The notes under the pieces were generated by a model that made no database searches, had not been told where the DNA came from, and saw only the letters and a program-made list of their open reading frames with translations. From Actinomycetes bacterium (lineage in GTDB: Bacteria > Actinomycetota > Acidimicrobiia > Acidimicrobiales > Palsa-688), in the NCBI GenBank assembly GCA_021816565.1, contig JAKAXN010000013.1, positions 1-26,655 on the forward strand: a stretch of 26,655 bases of DNA, written 5' to 3'. Positions 21,499-26,655 of the stretch are shown piece by piece. How positions within the stretch are numbered: position 1 is the stretch's first letter; every line of letters starts with the position of its first letter. The position numbers were made by a program, and so were the translations under genes.

Positions 21499-23031
21499 TC
21501 AGCGCAGCAGCCGGAAGCACACCGTAACGCCCGGCCGGGCCTGGGCCAACAGGTCGAGCCCGGCGTCGGTGACCACCGCGGCCACCGGGTAGCCGCCGGT
21601 GGTCGGGTGGTTGCGCAGCAAGACGATGGGCTGGCCGTCGGGGGGTATCTGGACGGCACCGGCCACCATGCCCTCCGAGGGCAGCTGCCCGCCGCGCTCC
21701 ACCTCCACCCGGGGTCCGCGGAGCCGCAGGCCGGTGCGGTCGCTGGAAGCCACCACCTCGAACGCGCCCCCGCCCAGCGTGTCCAGCCCGCGCCGGCCGA
21801 CCCAGTCGTCCCTGGGGCCGGGATGGGCGGGGACGACGATGACCGGGCCCGGCGCGCCCGGCGCTGTCGGGGCCGGGAGCGCGTCCGGGTCCGGGGCCGG
21901 GGCCGGTCCGGGCTCGCCCAGCGGCAGCCGGTCGCCGGCTCGCAGCACCGCCGGGCCGAGGCCCGACAGGGTGTCGGTCGAGCGGCTGCCCAGGACCAGT
22001 GGCGAGGCGATGCCTCCCTGCACCGCCACGTAGCAGCGGGCCCCGGAGCGGAAGCGGTCGATCGCCAGCTCGGCCCCGGCGCCCAGCTCCAGAGCGGCCC
22101 CGGCCCGGGCCGGTAACCCGTCCACCCGGATCTCGGCCGGCGCCCCGGTCACCGCCACCCGACGGCGTGTCCCCATCCGCAGCACCGGCCCCGCCAGGGT
22201 GGCTTCCAGGACCGCCGCCCCGGGCGGGTTGCCGACCAGCCGGTTGGCCTCCCCGGCGGCGCTGCGGTCCGCCGCCCCCGAGCGGGGGACGCCCAGGTGG
22301 GCCCAGCCGGGCCGGCCCAGATCCTGGACGGTGGTGAGCGGGCCGGGGTCCACCACTTGCAGGTAGCCCGCTCCGGCCGACGCCGGGGCGGCCGGAGCCA
22401 TCGGGGGTGGCGTCCCCACCGCCCCCACCGGGCGGAACCGGACCCGGTCGCCGGGGCGCAGCAGCGCCGGGTCGGGCCGGACCGGGTCGAACATGGCGGT
22501 GTCGGTACGGCCGATCAGGCGCCAGCCGCCCGGCGTCGGCTGGGGGTATACCGCGGTCATGCCTGCCGCCACCGCCACCGAGCCGGCCGGGACGGAAGTG
22601 CGGGGGGTGGCCAGGCGGGGCAGGTGCAGCGGGGCCGGGGCCCCGGCCAGATAGGCGAACCCGGGCGAGAACCCCAGGAACGCCACCGTGTAGGAGGCGC
22701 TCGAGTGCAGGCGGATGGCCTCGCTGCGGCCCATGCCGGCCAGGGCCGCCAGCTCGTCGAGGTCGGGGCCGTCGTAGACGACGGGGATCACCTTCTCCGC
22801 GGCCTCGGGCGGGCCGGCTCCCGCCCGGCGCAGCAGCTTGGCGATGTGACCCTCGGCGGCCCGGACATGGGCTCCCGACCCCAGCGTGACCAGTACCGTC
22901 GCGGCCCCGGCGACGACGTCCACCGCTCCCTCGGGGGGGTCGTCGCGAAGAGCCCGCCACAACCCGTGGACGGCCGGCATCGACCCCAGATCCACCAGCA
23001 GGGACCGCTCCCCGGCCGACCGGATGCGCAC
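21499..23031 (-). CDS. Fused 5-oxoprolinase subunits PxpB-PxpC (KipI-KipA type)
   Basis: A 510-residue protein joining two subunits that are usually separate. Residues 1-202 are PxpB (MRIRSAGERSLLVDLG; FLGFSPGFAYLAG; RTSVPAGSVAVA; PGGWRLIGRT). An Ala/Pro linker (about 203-222) follows. Residues 223-510 are PxpC (VVDPGPLTTVQDLGRPGWAH; GVPRSGAADR; LLRNHPTTGGYP). With PxpA, encoded just upstream, it forms the ATP-dependent 5-oxoprolinase that returns pyroglutamate, a damage product of glutamine, to glutamate. GTG 23031 was chosen because it begins the conserved PxpB strand; the frame is open farther but overlaps pxpA. The two genes lie 20 bases apart and are surely co-transcribed. Confidence 0.92.
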   Translation of the reverse strand: MRIRSAGERSLLVDLGSMPAVHGLWRALRDDPPEGAVDVVAGAATVLVTLGSGAHVRAAEGHIAKLLRRAGAGPPEAAEKVIPVVYDGPDLDELAALAGMGRSEAIRLHSSASYTVAFLGFSPGFAYLAGAPAPLHLPRLATPRTSVPAGSVAVAAGMTAVYPQPTPGGWRLIGRTDTAMFDPVRPDPALLRPGDRVRFRPVGAVGTPPPMAPAAPASAGAGYLQVVDPGPLTTVQDLGRPGWAHLGVPRSGAADRSAAGEANRLVGNPPGAAVLEATLAGPVLRMGTRRRVAVTGAPAEIRVDGLPARAGAALELGAGAELAIDRFRSGARCYVAVQGGIASPLVLGSRSTDTLSGLGPAVLRAGDRLPLGEPGPAPAPDPDALPAPTAPGAPGPVIVVPAHPGPRDDWVGRRGLDTLGGGAFEVVASSDRTGLRLRGPRVEVERGGQLPSEGMVAGAVQIPPDGQPIVLLRNHPTTGGYPVAAVVTDAGLDLLAQARPGVTVCFRLLR

Positions 23032-23051
23032 CGCTGCCGCCCCGTGACCCC

Positions 23052-23822
23052 TCAGGCGCCCAGGAACGGGGCGATGGCGACGCCGGCATCCTCCAGGGCC
23101 CACCGCACGGCGCGGGCCAGGGCGAAGGCTCCGGGCGTATCCCCGTGCAGGCAGATGGAGTGGGCCGGGACCTCGATCTCGACACCGTCGCTGGTGCGAA
23201 CCCGCCCCCGCAGCGCCAGATCCAGGGCTTGGCGGGCCACCAGCTCCGGGTCGTCGATGACCGAGCCGGGCTGGGACCGGCTGGTCAGGGTCCCGTCGGG
23301 CGCGTACAGGCGGTCGGCGAACGCCTCGGCGAACCACGGGAGGCGGGCCTTCTCCGCCCGGCGGGCCAGCTCGGACCCGGCTGGGCACAGGACGGCCAGG
23401 GACCGGTTGCCGATGGACGCACCGGCCACCTCGACGGCAGCCACCACCGCCTCGGCCACCCCGGGGTCGACGGCCGCCCGGTTGTAGAGGGCGCCGTGCG
23501 GCTTGACGAACCTGACGGTGGTGCCGGCCACTCCGGCCGCTGCGGCCATGGCCCCGACCTGGTAGGCCACCAGGGCGACCAGCTCCGGCGCGGTCATGTC
23601 CACCGGCCGACGCCCGAAGCCGTCGCGGTCCCCGTAGGAAGGGTGGGCTCCGACCGCCACCCGCCGGGCCAGCGCGGCCTGGGCCGTCTCCACCATCGTC
23701 TGCGGGCTGCCGGCGTGGAAGCCACAGGCAACCGACGCGCTGCTCACCACCTCGAGCAGGCCGGCGTCGTAGGGGGTCCCCTCCCCCAGATCAGCGTTGA
23801 GATCGACGGCGATCCCGCTCAT
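23052..23822 (-). CDS. pxpA: 5-oxoprolinase subunit PxpA (LamB/YcsF family)
   Basis: A 256-residue cytoplasmic protein. DLNADLGEG at the N-terminus, SVACGFHAGSPQTM, VGAHPSYGDRDGFGRR and VRFVKPHGALYN are the conserved LamB/YcsF blocks, and the His/Asp residues they contain line the active site. ICLHGDTPGA near the C-terminus is also typical. The family acts in the ATP-dependent opening of 5-oxoproline with PxpB and PxpC, here supplied by the fused gene downstream. ATG 23822 is the first codon of the family N-terminus. A 42-base gap separates it from the lipoprotein gene upstream, so it may be part of a longer minus-strand transcript. Confidence 0.95.
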   Translation of the reverse strand: MSGIAVDLNADLGEGTPYDAGLLEVVSSASVACGFHAGSPQTMVETAQAALARRVAVGAHPSYGDRDGFGRRPVDMTAPELVALVAYQVGAMAAAAGVAGTTVRFVKPHGALYNRAAVDPGVAEAVVAAVEVAGASIGNRSLAVLCPAGSELARRAEKARLPWFAEAFADRLYAPDGTLTSRSQPGSVIDDPELVARQALDLALRGRVRTSDGVEIEVPAHSICLHGDTPGAFALARAVRWALEDAGVAIAPFLGA

Positions 23823-23864
23823 CGGGCACAGTCTGGCAGACCCCCGGGCGCCCGGCCGGTGGGC

Positions 23865-24440
23865 TCAGGACACCGACAGCAGGTCGATGACGAACACCAG
23901 GGTGGAGTTCGGGGGGATGACCGGAGGACTGCCGGCCGCCCCGTAGCCCTCGGCCGGCGGGATGACGATCTCGCGCCGACCGCCGACCTTCATGCCGATG
24001 ATGGCGTCCTTGAAGCCGGGGATCACCCCGCTCAGGGAGAAGCTGGTCGGACCGCTGTCGGTCCACGACGCGTCGAACACCTTGCCGGTGCTGTAGAGGG
24101 CGCCGACGTACTGGACCTTGACCTTGGAGTTGGGCCCGGCGGCGGGGCCGGTGCCGACCACCAGGTCCCGGCCGGTCAGCCGGGACGGGGGGGTGCCGGT
24201 GCCGGCGCTGATGGTCGGCTCCTTCGACAGGTCGGCGGCCCCGCTGACGGCGGGGACCGGGCCGGCGGCGAAGAGGGCGGCGCCGCTGCCGCCCGCCGCC
24301 CCGGCCGACCCTCCGGTCGTCGATGCCGGCGCGGCCGGACCGGAGGAGCCGGTCGCGGTCCTACCGCTCGACGACGACGAACATCCGGCCAGGAGGGCGG
24401 CTCCGGCGCAGGCGGCTACGAGGGCTTTTCGGGCGCGCAT
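23865..24440 (-). CDS. FKBP-type peptidyl-prolyl isomerase lipoprotein
   Basis: A 191-residue exported protein. A short signal peptide ends in a lipobox, LLAGC, with the lipidated Cys at position 20, followed by a Ser/Gly/Ala-rich spacer of about 60 residues. The FKBP domain occupies about 85-191: KVKVQYVGALYSTGKVFDAS, GVIPGFKDAIIGMKVGGRRE, IPPAEGYGAAG and STLVFVIDLL, which match the canonical active-site strands and flap. It should help fold proteins on the outer face of the membrane. It begins 27 bases after the beta-barrel gene stop and is likely in the same transcript. Confidence 0.93.
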   Translation of the reverse strand: MRARKALVAACAGAALLAGCSSSSSGRTATGSSGPAAPASTTGGSAGAAGGSGAALFAAGPVPAVSGAADLSKEPTISAGTGTPPSRLTGRDLVVGTGPAAGPNSKVKVQYVGALYSTGKVFDASWTDSGPTSFSLSGVIPGFKDAIIGMKVGGRREIVIPPAEGYGAAGSPPVIPPNSTLVFVIDLLSVS

Positions 24441-24467
24441 GAGGCGCCCAAGCTAGTAGAAGGCCGC

Positions 24468-25028
24468 TCAGCTGACCCGGCGCATCCGGTTGCGGTCGGT
24501 ATGCGACACCACGTCGGTCACCCGGGCGTGCTCGATGGTGGAGGTCTCGTCGTAGGACCACGACCCGTCGTCGTGGACGGTGATGGTCACCTCGTAGGTG
24601 CTCGTCCGGGCGGCCCGGGCGAGGAACGGGTTGGACAGGATGCCGAACACCTCGGAGCCGCAGTCGGCCTTCATCACGAACTGCCGGGCGCCGGGATCGG
24701 CCTGGCCTCCGGCCAGCACGGCCGAGCCGCGGGGGATCATGAAGCAGCGCATCACCGCCCCGTCCGCGGCGTCCCACAGCCAGTAGCCCACCTCGGTGTG
24801 GAACGGGTTCTCCTCGTCGCCCCGCCACGCCGCGGTGCGGTAGTCCAGGCCGTACAGGCTCTGGGTGCCGTTGTCCACCGGGCCGAAGGGCTTCATGGTG
24901 GTCTTCTCCCGGTAGGGGGTCTCGGCCACTATGGCCCGCTCGTTGGAGAACGACACGTCGATCCCCTCGTCGCCTTCCCACTCACCGATCAGCGGGGCCA
25001 GCGGGCCCCACGCGTCCAGGTCGCTCAC
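24468..25028 (-). CDS. Nitrobindin/THAP4-like heme-binding beta-barrel protein
   Basis: A 186-residue protein of the FABP-like heme-binding beta-barrel group. LIGEWEGDEG near residues 13-22 matches the nitrobindin GxWxG opening, though the third Gly is shifted by one. FGPVDNGTQSLYGLDYRTAA, ENPFHTEVGYWLWDAADG, VMRCFMIPRGSAVLAGG and a closing HTDRNRMRRV are strong landmarks of a bacterial branch of this fold. Nitrobindins bind ferric heme and react with NO or peroxynitrite; heme binding is not proven for this branch. The start is GTG 25028, ten bases after the ABC-F stop, so the genes are coupled. Confidence 0.82.
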   Translation of the reverse strand: MSDLDAWGPLAPLIGEWEGDEGIDVSFSNERAIVAETPYREKTTMKPFGPVDNGTQSLYGLDYRTAAWRGDEENPFHTEVGYWLWDAADGAVMRCFMIPRGSAVLAGGQADPGARQFVMKADCGSEVFGILSNPFLARAARTSTYEVTITVHDDGSWSYDETSTIEHARVTDVVSHTDRNRMRRVS

Positions 25029-25038
25029 GCCCGGCAGG

Positions 25039-26655
25039 CTACCGGGCCGCCTCGGCCTCTTCGGCCACTTCCAGCCACCTCTCCTCGGCCTCGTCGAGGC
25101 GGCTCTGGAGGGCGGCCAGCTCCGCCCCGATGGCGGCCAGCTCCCGGTGATCGGAGGTGCCGGCCAGGGCCGCGGCCAACCGGTCCCGATCCCTGGTCAG
25201 GCGGGCCATCTCCTTGTCCAGCTGGCGCAGCTCGGAGCCCACCGATCCGGGGGGTCTCCGGGACCCGGTGACCCGGGCCGCCCCGGGGGAGCCCGGCCGG
25301 GCCCCCGCGGCCGGGGGGGTGTCGTCCCGACCGGCGGCCCCGGCGGCCCTGCCGGCGGTGATCGTGCCCGGGGCAGGGGCCCGGCCGGCGGGACCCGAAG
25401 CCGACGCCTCGGCGATCCAGGCGGCCAGCCCCCCGGGCATCTCCTCGGCCCGGCGGTCCCGGCACACCACCACCCGCTCCGTCACCCGGTCCAGGAACGT
25501 CCGGTCGTGGCTGACGGTGACCACCGCTCCGGGCCAGTCGTCGAGGAAGTCCTCCAGGGCCCGCAGGGTGTCGAGGTCCAGGTCGTTGGTCGGCTCGTCG
25601 AGCAGCAGCACGTTGGGCCGGGCGGCCAGCACCATGAGCAGCTGCAGCCGGCGGCGCTCACCGCCGGAGAGGGTTCCCACGGTGGCCCACGGCAGCTCCC
25701 CGGTGAACCAGAACCTCTCCATCAGGCGGGCGTCCGCCGGGTCGCCGGCGACGCGGGTCGGTCCGGCCACCAGGTCCCGGACCCGGGCTGCGGGGTCCAG
25801 GTCGGCGGTGTGCTGGGTGTAGTAGCCGATCTGCACGGTGGGACCGGTGTCCACCAGGCCGTCCGACGGCCGGCTCCGGCCGGTCAGGACCTCCAGAAGG
25901 GTGGACTTGCCCGAACCGTTCAGCCCGACGATCCCCAACCGGTCGCGGGGATCGAGCGCCAGCCTGACCCCCTCGAGCACCGGGGCGGCAGCCCCCGGGT
26001 AGCCGAAGGTGACGTCCTTCAGCTCGACCACCTTGCTCCCCAGCCGGGGGATGCCCTGGAAGGCCAGGTCCAACTCGCCCGACCGGGCCTCGGCCTCGGG
26101 CCGGGTGGCGATGAGGCGGCGGGCCGCGTCGACCCGGGCCTGCGGCTTGCGGGTCCGGGCCGGGGCGCCCCGCCTCAGCCAGGCCAGCTCCCGCCGGGCC
26201 AGGTTGCGCCTGGTCGACTCGGCCTCAGCGGCCCGGTCGGAGCGCTCCGCCCGGGCCGCCAGGTAGCCGGCGTAACCGCCGTCATGGACGTAGGCCCGGC
26301 CCCGGTCCAGCTCGATCATCCGGTTGGTTACCCGGTCGAGCAGGTGGCGGTCGTGGCTGACCGTCAGCACCGCCCCCGGGAACCGGGCCAGCCAGGCCTC
26401 CAGCCAGGCGATGGCCGGCAGATCCAGATGGTTGGTGGGCTCGTCGAGGATCAGCAGTTCGGCCGGGTGGCTGAGCACCCGGGCCAGGGCCACCCGCTTG
26501 GCCTGGCCGCCGGACAGCTCGGACACGTCACGGTCGACCAGCTCGCCCATGCCCAGGCGGTCCAGCACGGCGGCGCTCTCCCATCCGTCCCCCACCGCGG
26601 CCCGTACCGGGCCGGCGGGCAGGGGAGCCTCCTGGTCGAGGAAGCCCACCCTGAC
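25039..26655 (-). CDS. ABC-F family ATPase, Uup-like (5' end outside window)
   Basis: 538 residues are present and the frame is open to the window edge, so the first Walker A is missing. The first nucleotide-binding domain shows LSGGQAKRVALARVL and LLILDEPTNHLD. A charged linker (Arg/Ala/Glu-rich) follows. The second domain shows GLNGSGKST, LSGGERRRLQLLMVLA and LLLDEPTNDLDL. The last about 100 residues hold a Gly/Pro/Arg-rich stretch and then a coiled coil (LRQLDKEMARLTRDRDRLAA; LAALQSRLDEAEERWLEVAE), as in Uup and other translational ABC-F proteins. These are cytoplasmic ribosome-associated or DNA-branch-binding ATPases, not transporters. Resistance, housekeeping or repair roles cannot be separated here. 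Confidence 0.92.
   Translation of the reverse strand, partial: VRVGFLDQEAPLPAGPVRAAVGDGWESAAVLDRLGMGELVDRDVSELSGGQAKRVALARVLSHPAELLILDEPTNHLDLPAIAWLEAWLARFPGAVLTVSHDRHLLDRVTNRMIELDRGRAYVHDGGYAGYLAARAERSDRAAEAESTRRNLARRELAWLRRGAPARTRKPQARVDAARRLIATRPEAEARSGELDLAFQGIPRLGSKVVELKDVTFGYPGAAAPVLEGVRLALDPRDRLGIVGLNGSGKSTLLEVLTGRSRPSDGLVDTGPTVQIGYYTQHTADLDPAARVRDLVAGPTRVAGDPADARLMERFWFTGELPWATVGTLSGGERRRLQLLMVLAARPNVLLLDEPTNDLDLDTLRALEDFLDDWPGAVVTVSHDRTFLDRVTERVVVCRDRRAEEMPGGLAAWIAEASASGPAGRAPAPGTITAGRAAGAAGRDDTPPAAGARPGSPGAARVTGSRRPPGSVGSELRQLDKEMARLTRDRDRLAAALAGTSDHRELAAIGAELAALQSRLDEAEERWLEVAEEAEAAR

Noticed and set aside
19224..21659. Long open frame on the minus strand opposite the hibernation factor and dehydrogenase
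   Set aside because: Its translation is low complexity and matches no family, while the plus strand carries clear domains. Long antisense frames are normal in DNA this rich in GC at third positions.
1..26655. CRISPR array, tRNA, rRNA, insertion sequence or prophage
   Set aside because: I saw no regularly spaced direct repeats, no tRNA-like cloverleaf with CCA-type end, no rRNA stretch, no transposase or integrase motifs. The only tandem repeats are in-frame within two genes.

Overview
The window is about 26.7 kb of very GC-rich DNA (roughly 70% by eye). Genes are tightly packed, GTG and TTG starts are common, and many junctions overlap as ATGA, GTGA or TGATG. Together with VKOR plus a membrane-anchored thioredoxin-fold partner, an actinomycete-style gas vesicle (gvp) cluster and an F420/NADP-type dehydrogenase, this points to an actinomycetote, possibly an Acidimicrobiia-like soil or aquatic lineage (inference, not proven). 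I see no tRNA, rRNA, CRISPR array, insertion sequence or phage gene.

Region 1 (1-6253, + strand) is a galactoside-use operon. It holds the end of one sugar ABC permease, a second permease, a GH42 beta-galactosidase, a DeoR-type regulator, a 51-codon small ORF, galT and galK. Every junction overlaps or nearly does. The logic is import of a beta-galactoside, hydrolysis, then the Leloir pathway. A strong hairpin at 6279-6311 lies between this operon and the convergent next gene.

Region 2 (6336-10659) has a secreted phosphoesterase/phospholipase-C-like protein on the minus strand. A divergent DoxX-like membrane protein follows, with a repetitive Ala/Lys tail. Then comes an oxidative-folding pair: a membrane-anchored DUF929-like thioredoxin-fold protein with CPYC, coupled to a VKOR homologue.

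Region 3 (about 10660-19249, + strand) is the most distinctive part: a long, almost gapless gas vesicle cluster. Order: two tandem SRPBCC proteins, gvpA with a long tail, a DUF378 membrane protein, a protein with a short N-terminal segment and a strongly acidic tail, a second gvpA, gvpF, gvpG, gvpO, gvpJ, a gvpL with an extra N-terminal helical segment, gvpS, a third gvpF/L, gvpK, a strongly basic low-complexity protein, and an unrecognised 78-residue protein with a repeated RYPSP motif. No gvpN or gvpC is seen. The cluster starts after a lower-GC gap containing a hairpin and a possible SigF-type promoter.

Region 4 (19332-21485, + strand) has a 468-residue ribosome-hibernation-type protein with an unusual architecture (OB/cold-shock-like, SnoaL-like, S30AE, two S30AE C-terminal domains). 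An F420-dependent-NADP-oxidoreductase-like protein follows, preceded by a 20-bp palindrome.

Region 5 (21499-26655, - strand) reads right to left: an ABC-F ATPase (cut by the window edge), a nitrobindin/THAP4-like beta-barrel protein, an FKBP-type lipoprotein, 5-oxoprolinase subunit PxpA, and a fused PxpB-PxpC.

The best candidates for something under-described are the extended gvp cluster with its accessory proteins (SRPBCC pair, acidic and basic disordered proteins, RYPSP protein) and the adjacent multi-domain hibernation factor. Together they suggest a stress or dormancy locus rather than simple buoyancy; this is inference.
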